Shown: piece by piece, positions 1 through 6,638 of the stretch
Layout: each line of letters opens with the position of its first letter
Numbering within the stretch: the first letter of the stretch is position 1
Assembly: GCA_937957985.1 (NCBI GenBank)
Contig: CALGOH010000227.1
Location: forward strand, 1 to 10,404
Length of the DNA stretch: 10,404 bases
Direction of reading: 5' to 3'
DNA from: an uncultured Verrucomicrobiae bacterium
GTDB taxonomy: Bacteria > Verrucomicrobiota > Verrucomicrobiia > Verrucomicrobiales > Akkermansiaceae
Made by a program: the position numbers and the translations under genes
The notes under the pieces: model-generated
Database searches by the model: none
What the model was told of the DNA's origin: nothing
The model's input: the letters and a program-made list of their open reading frames with translations, nothing else

Positions 1-2
1 AG

Positions 3-974
3 AGGGACACCTACCGGATCGACCACTACCTCGGGAAGGAAACGGCGCAGAACCTGATGGTCCTGCGTTTTGCCAACGCGATCTTCGAGCCGCTGTGGAA
101 CAGCCGCTACATCGAGCAGGTCCAGATCACCTGTGCCGAGAATCTCGGCATGGAAGGCGGACGCGGCGGCTACTACGACACGGCCGGCGCGTTGCGCGAC
201 ATGGTGCAGAACCACCTGCTGCAGTTGCTCAGCCTGGTGGCGATGGAACCGCCGACCGATCTCAGCGCCGACGGCGTGCGCGACGAGAAGGTGAAGGTGC
301 TGCGGTCCCTGCGCCAGTGGGACACGCCCGGGAAGGTCGCCGAGAACGTGGTGAGGGCCCAGTATGTCGCCGGCAGCATCGACGGATCGAGTGTGCCGGG
401 ATACCGCGAGGAGGACCGGGTCGATCCCGAGAGCATGACCGAGGCCTACGTGGCGCTGCGGCTGCGGGTGGACACCTGGCGGTGGAGTGGCGTGCCCTTC
501 TACATCCGCATGGGCAAGCGCCTGCCGAAGAAGGCGACCGAGATTTCGGTGCATTTCAAGGAAGCGCCGGGTGTCCTCTTCAACGCCCTGCCCGGCGGCC
601 TCCACGGGTCGAACGTGCTGGTGATCCGCATCCAGCCGGACGAGGGGATCTCGTTGCGGATGGTGTCGAAGCTGCCCGGCACGAATCTCCGCCTCGAGCC
701 GGTGAAGATGGATTTCCACTACTCGACCAGCTTCGGCAAGGGCAGTCCGGAGGCCTACGAGCGCCTGCTGCTCGATGCCATGGCGGGCGACGCGACCCTC
801 TTCGCCCGCCGCGACGAGGTCGAGGAGGCGTGGCGTTTCATCGATCACATCGAGCATGCCTGGCACGACGCGGACGACCCACCGCCGATGGCAGAGTTCG
901 TCGCCGGAAGCTGGGGCCCCAAGGAGGCCGACGACCTTCTCAAGGCCGATGGACACGCGTGGCGCAGACTTTGA
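3..974 (+). CDS. zwf: Glucose-6-phosphate dehydrogenase, 3' part (5' end outside window)
   Basis: Cytosolic enzyme that oxidises glucose 6-phosphate to 6-phosphogluconolactone with reduction of NADP+, the first step of the oxidative pentose phosphate pathway. The frame is already open at base 3 and encodes 323 residues; the family is usually near 500, so the N-terminal Rossmann domain with the nucleotide-binding glycine motif lies upstream. Visible at once is the family signature RIDHYLGKE (residues 5-13 of the fragment), with the substrate-binding Asp-His and Lys. The catalytic-base histidine of the family sits in DMVQNHLLQL (His71 of the fragment). PFYIRMGKRLPKK is the typical substrate-domain segment, and the C-terminus (WRFIDHIEHAW, then AGSWGPKEADDLL) matches the usual end, so the 3' end is intact. 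The TGA stop overlaps a possible TTG start of the next gene as TTGA, implying cotranscription with opcA. Identification is very secure. Confidence 0.97.
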   Translation, partial: RDTYRIDHYLGKETAQNLMVLRFANAIFEPLWNSRYIEQVQITCAENLGMEGGRGGYYDTAGALRDMVQNHLLQLLSLVAMEPPTDLSADGVRDEKVKVLRSLRQWDTPGKVAENVVRAQYVAGSIDGSSVPGYREEDRVDPESMTEAYVALRLRVDTWRWSGVPFYIRMGKRLPKKATEISVHFKEAPGVLFNALPGGLHGSNVLVIRIQPDEGISLRMVSKLPGTNLRLEPVKMDFHYSTSFGKGSPEAYERLLLDAMAGDATLFARRDEVEEAWRFIDHIEHAWHDADDPPPMAEFVAGSWGPKEADDLLKADGHAWRRL

Positions 975-982
975 ACACCGAC

Positions 983-2056
983 ATGGGCGAGACTCTTTCC
1001 ATCCATCCGGAACTCGGTCGCGAGGTCGCGGTCGGTGAGATCGACCGCGAACTGCATCAGCTCTGGGAGGCCGACGACGCGCGGACCAACGCGTCGCTGA
1101 TGAACCTGGCGGTTTACTCCGAGGAGCCGGGCTGCCTGGTGCGCAATTCCGAGGCGGTGCGCGAGCTCACCCGGGAGCACGCCTGCCGGGCACTGTTGAT
1201 CGGGATCGACCGCGGGATCGAGGAGACGTCGATCCGTGCATGGATCACGGCCCATTGCCATCTGCGCGACGGTCGCAAGTCGGTGTGCTGCGAGCAGATC
1301 GCCTTCCTCCTGACCGGTCGGGCGACCGGACGACTCCGCAACACGGTCTTCGCCCACCTGAATTCGGATCTCCCGCTGATCCTCTGGTGGCAGGGCGAGT
1401 TGAGCCCGATCTTCGGGGAAAGGTTGTACAGCCTGGTGGACCGGTTCGTGTTCGACAGTTCGGACTGGCGGGATCCGATCCCTTCCTTCGAGCGGATCCG
1501 GCAGGCCAATGACGATTCACCCAGGCTGGTCGTGCAGGACCTTTCATGGACCCGTTGCTACCAGTTCCGGGTTTCGGTGGCGGTTCTGTTCGATGATCCG
1601 GTGGCGCTCGGCGCACTCGGTTCGATGGACACGGTGAGGATCGTCCATCACCCGAAGCACCGCCTGACGGCGATCCAACTCCTTGCCTGGCTGGCCAATC
1701 AGGCGGGCTGGCGCGACGGCCTCGAACTCGGCCTCGCGGATGGACGTAAAGACGGGTTCTCCTTCGAAACCGAGGGCGGACACCCCATCGAGGCGGTGCT
1801 CGTGTCGGACCCGGAATCGGCCGCGCTCGGGCGGCTGGAGATGGCCGCCGGCGAAGTCCGGATCGAGGTCGGGAGGGAGGCCGGCTGCGGCCACCTGGTC
1901 AGGCGGTTGCGAAGCCCCGGTCACGACTTCGAGTCGCCGGGACCGGCCGATCCCGTTGCCGCGACCGAACTGCTCGGCGAACAGTTGTCGCGGGGAGGTC
2001 ATAACACGCTTTACCGCAAGATCTTGCCGCGCATGCTGAAGCTTCTGGAACGCTGA
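983..2056 (+). CDS. opcA: OpcA, glucose-6-phosphate dehydrogenase assembly protein
   Basis: OpcA proteins bind glucose-6-phosphate dehydrogenase and promote its assembly and activity; they are best known from cyanobacteria and actinobacteria, where opcA commonly follows zwf. The 357-residue product shows family hallmarks: the N-terminal half ends in HLNSDLPLILWWQGEL (residues 125-140), followed by DRFVFDSSDW (153-162), and a central QDLSWTRCYQFR segment (185-196) opens the second half. Cysteines are frequent (51, 68, 92, 102, 103, 192, 302); redox control of OpcA is known in cyanobacteria, but whether these residues take part is unknown. I chose ATG at 983, 8 bases after the zwf stop. An in-frame TTG at 971 overlapping that stop would add four residues and allow translational coupling. 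Neither has a convincing ribosome binding site. The same frame stays open upstream through zwf, but that stretch is only a shadow. Confidence 0.92.
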   Translation: MGETLSIHPELGREVAVGEIDRELHQLWEADDARTNASLMNLAVYSEEPGCLVRNSEAVRELTREHACRALLIGIDRGIEETSIRAWITAHCHLRDGRKSVCCEQIAFLLTGRATGRLRNTVFAHLNSDLPLILWWQGELSPIFGERLYSLVDRFVFDSSDWRDPIPSFERIRQANDDSPRLVVQDLSWTRCYQFRVSVAVLFDDPVALGALGSMDTVRIVHHPKHRLTAIQLLAWLANQAGWRDGLELGLADGRKDGFSFETEGGHPIEAVLVSDPESAALGRLEMAAGEVRIEVGREAGCGHLVRRLRSPGHDFESPGPADPVAATELLGEQLSRGGHNTLYRKILPRMLKLLER

Positions 2057-2059
2057 TCA

Positions 2060-2139
2060 CCGGGCCGCCAGAGATTGCCCGGGGTGGCATGAAACAGGCT
2101 TGAACGCGGGGGCGGCGGAACGCATCTTGCGCGCCCCCG
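2060..2139 (+). terminator. GC-rich hairpins in the opcA-cysJ gap (possible terminator or leader)
   Basis: The 104-bp gap holds two inverted repeats. The first, CCGGGC at 2060-2065 with GCCCGG at 2077-2082, starts four bases after the opcA stop. The second and stronger is CGGGGGCG at 2107-2114 pairing with CGCCCCCG at 2132-2139, eight GC pairs, with a further CGC/GCG pairing possible inside the loop. No T-run follows either, so a classical intrinsic terminator is not shown; they could slow or end opcA transcription or shape the cysJ 5' leader. A weak -35-like TTGAAC at 2100-2105 lies just before the second hairpin, but the matching -10 is poor. Confidence 0.35.
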
Positions 2140-2160
2140 ATCGCCGGACCATTTCTCGAC

Positions 2161-3885
2161 ATGATTCGACTCCCTGACGACGCTCCCTTCACGCCGGAAC
2201 AGCGGGCGTGGTTGCAGGATTTCCTCTCGAAGGCCCTCGCGGGCGTGGCCATCCCGAACGCGCCGACCGGTCCGGCGGTTCCGGCGACGATTCTGTGGGG
2301 TTCGCAGACCGGCAATGCCGAGGGGCTGGCGCGCAAGCTCGTGAAGCGCCTGCAGAAGGGCAACTTCGAGCCGGAGAGCTTCGACATGGCCGAGTATGAC
2401 CGGGACCGGCTTCCGAAGGAGAAGAACCTGCTCATCATCACCTCGACCTACGGCGACGGCGAGCCGCCGGACAACGCGGCCGAGTTCTACGACTGGCTGC
2501 TCGGCGACGGCGCCCCGCGGTTGGAGGGCGTCTCCTACACCGTCCTCGCGCTCGGTGATTCCGGATACCCGGACTACTGCAAGTGCGGGATCGATTTCGA
2601 CGAACGGCTCGCGGCTCTGGGAGCCACGCGGATCGTCGACCGGATCGACTGCGACGTCGATTTCGACGAGGAATTCAAGCGGTGGAGCGAGGGCATCATC
2701 GAGGTGCTCGCCCCGGAGGTGAAGGTGATGCCTTCACAGGTGGATGCGCTCGACCAGGCCGAGGAGCGCTACTCGAAGAAGCGTCCGTTTCCCTCTCCGA
2801 TCCTCAGGAACTTCAACCTCAACAAGGGGGGCGCGAAGGAGACCCACCACGTCGAACTTTCCCTCGAAGGCTCCGGCCTTGAATACGAGGTGGGGGACGC
2901 GCTCGGGCTGATGCCCGCGAACCCGCCGGAAGTCGTGGACGAGATCCTCGCCAACCTTCCCTTCCGGACCGACACCGAGGTGCCGCTTCCCGACGGCTCC
3001 GAGGCGCCCTTGCGCGAGGCGCTGATCCGGCACTACGACATCGGCACGATCAACAAGTCGATCATCCAGAAATGGCAGTCGAGGAGCGGGTCGCCATTTC
3101 TACGGTCGCTGGTCGAGGCCGACGACCGGAAGGCCTTCGAGGACTTTTCCTGGGGTCGCGACCTCATCGACCTTGTCTGCGACCATCCGGCTGATTTTTC
3201 CGACGGCGAGGACTTCGTGGGCATCCTGAAGAAGCTCCAGCCCCGGCTTTATTCGATCGCCTCGAGTCCAAAAGCGCATCCCGGCGAGGTTCATCTCTGC
3301 GTCGGTATCGTCCGCTACGACAGCCACGGGCGGAAGCGCGGCGGCATCTGCTCGACCTACCTGTCTGACCGTTGCGAGGGCGAGCAACCGGGCGTGTTCG
3401 TGCATTCCAACAAGGCCTTCCGCCTGCCCGAGAAGGGAGACACCCCGCTGATCATGGTCGGCCCCGGCACCGGCGTCGCGCCCTTCCGCGCGTTTCTCGA
3501 GGAAAGGAAGATCGCCGGAGCCAAGGGTGCGAACTGGCTGCTGTTCGGTAATCCGCACCGCGACACCGATTTTCTCTACGAGGAGGAGCTGACCGCCTTC
3601 CTGAAGGATGGCACGCTCGGACGTCTCGATCTCGCCTGGTCCCGGGACCAGGCGCACAAGGTCTATGTCCAGCACCTGATGTTGGACAACGCCGCGGAGA
3701 TCTGGAAATGGCTTCAGGACGGTGCGGCCTTCTATGTCTGCGGCGATGCCTCGCGCATGGCCAAGGACGTCGATGCCGCGCTCCACTCGATCGCCGAATC
3801 CGAGGGCGGGCTGAGCACCGAGGAGGCCGAGGAATTCGTCAAGCAGCTCAAGAAGGACAAGCGCTACCAGCGGGACGTTTACTGA
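2161..3885 (+). CDS. cysJ: CysJ-type sulfite reductase flavoprotein (alpha) subunit
   Basis: Diflavin reductase that passes electrons from NADPH through FAD and FMN to a sulfite reductase haemoprotein in assimilatory sulfate reduction. The 574-residue product is close to the E. coli CysJ length (599). Order of domains: a short CysJ-like leader (FTPEQRAWLQDFL, 10-22); a flavodoxin-like FMN domain with phosphate loop SQTGN (48-52), TSTYGDGEPPDNA and ALGDSGYPDYC; a connecting and FAD domain with RLYS (362-365) and GICST (395-399); an NADPH domain with GPGTGVAPFR (434-443) and YVCGD (525-529). It ends in KRYQRDVY, the typical aromatic C-terminus that stacks on FAD. All cofactor motifs are present, so it should be functional. 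The haemoprotein partner CysI is not in the window. Upstream zwf-opcA supplies NADPH. A closely related diflavin reductase with another acceptor is the main alternative. No clear Shine-Dalgarno precedes the ATG. Confidence 0.93.
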   Translation: MIRLPDDAPFTPEQRAWLQDFLSKALAGVAIPNAPTGPAVPATILWGSQTGNAEGLARKLVKRLQKGNFEPESFDMAEYDRDRLPKEKNLLIITSTYGDGEPPDNAAEFYDWLLGDGAPRLEGVSYTVLALGDSGYPDYCKCGIDFDERLAALGATRIVDRIDCDVDFDEEFKRWSEGIIEVLAPEVKVMPSQVDALDQAEERYSKKRPFPSPILRNFNLNKGGAKETHHVELSLEGSGLEYEVGDALGLMPANPPEVVDEILANLPFRTDTEVPLPDGSEAPLREALIRHYDIGTINKSIIQKWQSRSGSPFLRSLVEADDRKAFEDFSWGRDLIDLVCDHPADFSDGEDFVGILKKLQPRLYSIASSPKAHPGEVHLCVGIVRYDSHGRKRGGICSTYLSDRCEGEQPGVFVHSNKAFRLPEKGDTPLIMVGPGTGVAPFRAFLEERKIAGAKGANWLLFGNPHRDTDFLYEEELTAFLKDGTLGRLDLAWSRDQAHKVYVQHLMLDNAAEIWKWLQDGAAFYVCGDASRMAKDVDAALHSIAESEGGLSTEEAEEFVKQLKKDKRYQRDVY

Positions 3886-3911
3886 AGTTGCGGTTTCGGT
3901 CCGGATCGACC

Positions 3912-4340
3912 ATGTTTCCGCAAATGAGCGCTCGATGGATTTGGATCGGAGTGGTTGGCGTGTTGTTCGCCGGCTGCGAAAAGGATCAGCAGGAGCCGCC
4001 GAAGGCGACGGTCGTGCCGGAGGAGGAAGCTGCTCCCGAGGCGATCGAGCCGGTCATGCCCGAGCCGGTTCAGGCACCGCCCGCGGTCGAGGATGACCGG
4101 ACGATCGGCGAGCGGGTCGATGGTGCTGTCGGTGCGGCTGGCCATGGGCTCCAGGTTGCCGGAGAAAAGACGAGGGAAGGAGTCGGCATCGCCGCGGAGA
4201 AAACCGAGGAGGCGCTCCACACCGCCGGCGAGAAGACCGAGGAAGGCGTGAAGAAGGCGGCGGATGCGACCGGGAGGTTTCTGCAGCGGGTTGGGGAGAA
4301 GCTGGAGGATGCGGCGGAGACGAAGCCGGCGGAGCCGTGA
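3912..4340 (+). CDS. Putative lipoprotein with 11-residue (KTxEGV-like) repeat tail
   Basis: Unknown function; 142 residues. The N-terminus reads as a short signal sequence ending in VLFAGC, with Cys22 as a plausible lipidation site, although Phe at -3 makes the lipobox imperfect. A second ATG at 3924 would give a more compact signal (Cys18), and the true start is undecided. Residues 27-60 are a Pro/Glu/Ala-rich linker. After TIGERVD (64-70) come six units of exactly 11 residues (72-137), including AGEKTREGVGI, AAEKTEEALHT and AGEKTEEGVKK. Such 11-mers form long amphipathic helices in synucleins, apolipoproteins and LEA proteins, so membrane-surface or envelope binding is a reasonable inference. 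The following gene ends in the same tail with one unit fewer, so the two are likely partial paralogues acting together. It begins 26 bases after the cysJ stop. The reading frame is supported by the signal sequence and repeat; the function is open. Confidence 0.68.
   Translation: MFPQMSARWIWIGVVGVLFAGCEKDQQEPPKATVVPEEEAAPEAIEPVMPEPVQAPPAVEDDRTIGERVDGAVGAAGHGLQVAGEKTREGVGIAAEKTEEALHTAGEKTEEGVKKAADATGRFLQRVGEKLEDAAETKPAEP
4101..4337 (+). repeat. Six 11-residue (33-bp) coding repeats, copy 1 of a shared tail
   Basis: Encodes residues 64-142 of the small lipoprotein. The 33-bp periodicity is best kept at protein level (AxEKTxEGVxx). The DNA GGCGAGCGGGTCGAT at 4107-4121 recurs exactly at 5359-5373 in the next gene, which supports a duplication of the whole tail rather than convergence of composition. 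Confidence 0.75.
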
Positions 4341-4380
4341 GGCGGTTCATGGTTGCCCTCCCGCGGTCGCTTCTGCTGGG

Positions 4381-5556
4381 ATGATGCCCGTGAAACGGGT
4401 GGCAAGGTTGTGGCTTTTCGCGGTCGTGCTCGTGTCCGCGACCGGTGCCTCGGAACTGGAGGTGCGATTTGAGGGCGGTGATTGGATCAGGCCCGCTGGG
4501 GTGGAGGCGATCACACCCGAAGTCGCCGCGGGTGGTGTGTGCTTCACCGCTCCGGCGGCTCTTCCGCTCATCCAGTTGATCGAGGCCGGGGTGCCGCAGG
4601 AACTGGTCACGTTTCCAGTGCGCTTCGCTCTGGCGGGCCAGGAAGGCGCCGGTGCCCGGCTCGACCCGCTGGTTCCCGGCAAGGACCGGGCGACGAATGT
4701 CCTGCTGGTGGTCTTTGATGGCGCGGAACTGACAGTGGCCGGGGTGCCGGTGGCGGAGGTGGAGACGCCCACCAATCTCCCGCCGCAGGTCGCATGGATG
4801 GATGCCGATCTGAACGGCCTCGGAGAAGTCCTCAACCTGGTGAAGGCCGAGGTAAGGCTGACGGAGAGCCGTGGCGAGGTGCCGCGGGCGGTGTTGATCG
4901 GACGTTCTGGAACTTCCTTTGGCCTCGTCGTCCGGACGCTGCAGTTGCTGAGCACGCAGGGTTGTCGGTCAGGGGTGGTGAAGGTCGATGACGCGTTTCC
5001 GGATCTATCGTTCGAGGTCTCCCCCGACCCCGGGGTCGCGCCGCCGGTTGGCGACGCGGCTGCCGCCCCGGCCGCAGCGAGGATCGTGGTGAATGTCCTG
5101 GAGGATGGAACCACGGAGGCGGCCGACGGGTCCGTGATCGTGGATGACGCGGCGCTTGTGGCCCACCTCAATGCCGAGAAAGTGATGGTGGAGGCTCTCG
5201 GCGAAGAACCGGTGTTGTTCCTGCGGGGAGACAAGCAGGCGGTGTTCAAGCATTGCCGTCGGGTGATCCGCATCGGTGCCGGCGTCGGGGTGGATCGCGT
5301 GATTTTTGCCACCTATGCCCGGGATGAGGCAACGCCCGAAACCACCGAAGCGCCAACGGTCGGCGAGCGGGTCGATCGCGCGATCGAGGCCACCCGGCAT
5401 GGCCTTGGCGTGGCGAAGGAGAGTACGAAGGAGGGCTTGGGAACCGCCGCGGAAAAGACCGAGAAAGGCGTGAGAAATTCCGTCGAGGCGACGGGTGGGT
5501 TTCTGAAGAAGGTGGGGGAGAAACTGGAGGAAGCGGCGGAGGACGTTGATCGGTGA
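4381..5556 (+). CDS. Exported protein with two ExbD/TolR-like segments and an 11-mer repeat tail
   Basis: 391 residues with a signal peptide: basic MMPVKR, hydrophobic LWLFAVVLVSATGA, probable cleavage near residue 23. Residues 105-203 and 234-312 each run strand, DG turn, strand, helix, strand, helix, strand. The second part (IVVNVLEDGT, DGSVIVDDAALVAHL, EEPVLFLRGDKQAVFKHCRR, GVDRVIFATY) resembles the periplasmic domain of ExbD/TolR, proteins that work with the proton-driven ExbB/TolQ motor. The usual N-terminal transmembrane helix with its Asp is absent, so this would be a soluble relative and not a motor subunit. The C-terminus (326-388) starts TVGERVD and continues as five 11-residue units such as AKESTKEGLGT and AAEKTEKGVRN, matching the tail of the preceding lipoprotein gene, 40 bases upstream. 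The fold assignment is by pattern only. A start at the second ATG (4384) is equally possible. The stop abuts a REP-like inverted repeat. Confidence 0.8.
   Translation: MMPVKRVARLWLFAVVLVSATGASELEVRFEGGDWIRPAGVEAITPEVAAGGVCFTAPAALPLIQLIEAGVPQELVTFPVRFALAGQEGAGARLDPLVPGKDRATNVLLVVFDGAELTVAGVPVAEVETPTNLPPQVAWMDADLNGLGEVLNLVKAEVRLTESRGEVPRAVLIGRSGTSFGLVVRTLQLLSTQGCRSGVVKVDDAFPDLSFEVSPDPGVAPPVGDAAAAPAAARIVVNVLEDGTTEAADGSVIVDDAALVAHLNAEKVMVEALGEEPVLFLRGDKQAVFKHCRRVIRIGAGVGVDRVIFATYARDEATPETTEAPTVGERVDRAIEATRHGLGVAKESTKEGLGTAAEKTEKGVRNSVEATGGFLKKVGEKLEEAAEDVDR
5356..5553 (+). repeat. Five 11-residue (33-bp) coding repeats, copy 2 of the shared tail
   Basis: Encodes residues 326-391 of the ExbD-like protein. 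Aligned unit by unit with copy 1 (4101-4337), it lacks one internal 11-mer; the first unit and last two (ending VGEKLEEAAED versus VGEKLEDAAET) correspond directly. The gain or loss of exactly one unit is what repeat slippage would leave. Confidence 0.75.
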
Positions 5557-5628
5557 CCGGAGCATCGACATTCCTGTCGATCCACCTTTCACCCGGACCT
5601 CTGATCGACAGGAATGTCGATACTCCGG
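5557..5628. repeat. Paired REP-like palindromes forming a 26-bp inverted repeat between convergent genes
   Basis: Arms 5557-5582 and 5603-5628 are reverse complements except for one position (C5563 against A5622), with a 20-base loop. Each arm is a palindrome in itself: ATCGACA-TTCC-TGTCGAT at 5564-5581 and ATCGACA-GGAA-TGTCGAT at 5604-5621. Each is preceded on its own strand by GGAG plus one base (5559-5562, and CTCC at 5623-5626 read from the other strand). A GGAG or GTAG head followed by a palindrome, in inverted pairs, is the known layout of REP/BIME elements. The pair starts right after the stop of the ExbD-like gene and ends nine bases from the stop of the opposing glycosyltransferase. 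It may therefore also act as a bidirectional transcription stop, although no T-run is present. In minus-strand RNA the odd pair becomes a G-U wobble, so the hairpin is complete there. Confidence 0.82.
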
Positions 5629-5637
5629 GAAGCACCT

Positions 5638-6618
5638 TCACGAGAGCCCATCGACGATGATCCTCGCGACCTCGGTGCCTGAGTAGTCGCGGTGGTTGCG
5701 CGCCCAGCCCTTCTCCGCGATGGCGACGCGTGAAGTACGATCCGCGGCGTAGTGACGGATCTTCTCGACGAGTTGGTCGATGCCCTCGAAGTAGACGATC
5801 TCGTCCTCGGCGTAGAGTTTCTCGAGTCCGGCGCCGCGGGGCGTCAGGGTCAGGATGCCGTTGCCCATGAGCTCGGCGATGCGGGAGGACGAGTAGAGTT
5901 CGACGTCGTTGCGGCGCGACAGGTTGAGCGCCATCTTCGACCGGCGGATGACTTGCTCCTTCTCCCAGCCCATGATGAGCGGTTGGTCGAGGCAGCCGTA
6001 GTAGCCGAGGTCGAGGTCGGGCAAGCGGTCGCGGAGTTCGGACAGGAAGGCACGACGGTCCGGTTGTCCCTTGTCCCGGCCGAAGAAGAGCAGATCGTGG
6101 ATCATTTCGTCCTCGGGCGTCTCGAAGGCGCGGTGGCACTCGATCCCGGCATCGACGGCGCTGGGGATGAAGTGTGCCGGGCAGTTCGGCGTGGCGAAGG
6201 ATTCCAGCAGCGGCCCGCCGGTGGAGCAGAACACCGCGTCGAGCAGCGGCGCCCGCTCGCGGAGGTGGCGGGTCGGCTCCTCGTCCCACAACGGGTCGAC
6301 GTACCAGAGCCCGATGCGGATACCGGGCAGGATGTCGCGGATCTCGCGCAGGGTGTCGGGCGTGATCCATTGGGCGTGGCCCAGGATGAGCAGGTCGGGG
6401 TGGACGTTGCGGCAGGTTTCGACGAGGGCCTTGCGGGCCCGCCCCTTGCCGAGGCTCTTGCTGCCCGTCGGTGAGAACATCCGGGCGCGGTCGTTGATCG
6501 AGAAGGGATAGACGAAGTGTCCCAGGCGGACGAGGCCGTGGTGGATCTTCTGGTCCTGGTTCCAAAGATGCGACCCGTCCTTGTCGAACTGGAGATTGCA
6601 GGCGTGGACGATGCGCAT
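5638..6618 (-). CDS. Glycosyltransferase, CgeB/GT1-like
   Basis: 326-residue predicted cytosolic glycosyltransferase of the GT-B fold. The N-terminus MRIVHACNLQFDKDGSHLW opens with a Rossmann strand. The N-terminal half continues with PDLLILGHAQWITPDTLREIR (residues 74-94) and GLWYVDPLWDEE (103-114). The C-terminal half has DLLFFGRDKGQPDRRAFL (175-192), a strand and loop as in Glyco_trans_1_2 proteins. SSSRIAELMGNGILTLTPRG (243-262) and EIVYFEGIDQLVEKIRHY (273-290) fill the nucleotide-sugar binding region of CgeB-like enzymes. There is no signal peptide or membrane helix. Acceptor and sugar cannot be told; the neighbouring GT4 and GT28 genes suggest lipopolysaccharide core, glycolipid or capsule synthesis. 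The ATG at 6618 is the natural start, at the beginning of the first strand. A hairpin (6622-6638) lies just upstream in its 5' leader. It converges with the ExbD-like gene. Confidence 0.87.
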   Translation of the reverse strand: MRIVHACNLQFDKDGSHLWNQDQKIHHGLVRLGHFVYPFSINDRARMFSPTGSKSLGKGRARKALVETCRNVHPDLLILGHAQWITPDTLREIRDILPGIRIGLWYVDPLWDEEPTRHLRERAPLLDAVFCSTGGPLLESFATPNCPAHFIPSAVDAGIECHRAFETPEDEMIHDLLFFGRDKGQPDRRAFLSELRDRLPDLDLGYYGCLDQPLIMGWEKEQVIRRSKMALNLSRRNDVELYSSSRIAELMGNGILTLTPRGAGLEKLYAEDEIVYFEGIDQLVEKIRHYAADRTSRVAIAEKGWARNHRDYSGTEVARIIVDGLS

Positions 6619-6621
6619 GGG

Positions 6622-6638
6622 CGCAGCCTACGGCTGCG
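6622..6638. repeat. Perfect 7-bp hairpin upstream of the minus-strand glycosyltransferase
   Basis: CGCAGCC, loop TAC, GGCTGCG. It lies three bases upstream of the glycosyltransferase start and touches the low-complexity repeat on its other side. It could be the end of that repeat or a structure in the mRNA leader that masks translation start; the sequence alone does not decide. Confidence 0.55.

Noticed and set aside
95..982. Upstream extension of the opcA frame through zwf, giving a 653-residue protein
   Set aside because: The part before 983 is Arg/Gly/Ala-rich low-complexity translation opposite a clear zwf frame; only the part from 983 resembles OpcA.
2100..2128. Sigma-70-like promoter before cysJ (TTGAAC with 17-bp spacing)
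   Set aside because: The -10 candidate CATCTT matches poorly and lies within the hairpin, so it is not listed as a feature.
3100..3786. 228-residue minus-strand open frame
   Set aside because: Antisense to the FAD/NADPH domains of CysJ, with no recognisable motif.
5557..5628. CRISPR-like or attachment-site reading of the repeats
   Set aside because: Only two units, inverted and not direct, with no spacers, cas genes or integrase nearby.
5752..6474. 240-residue plus-strand open frame
   Set aside because: It is antisense to the CgeB-like gene; the Val/Glu/Asp/Gly-rich composition is that of the mirrored strand and no motif is present.
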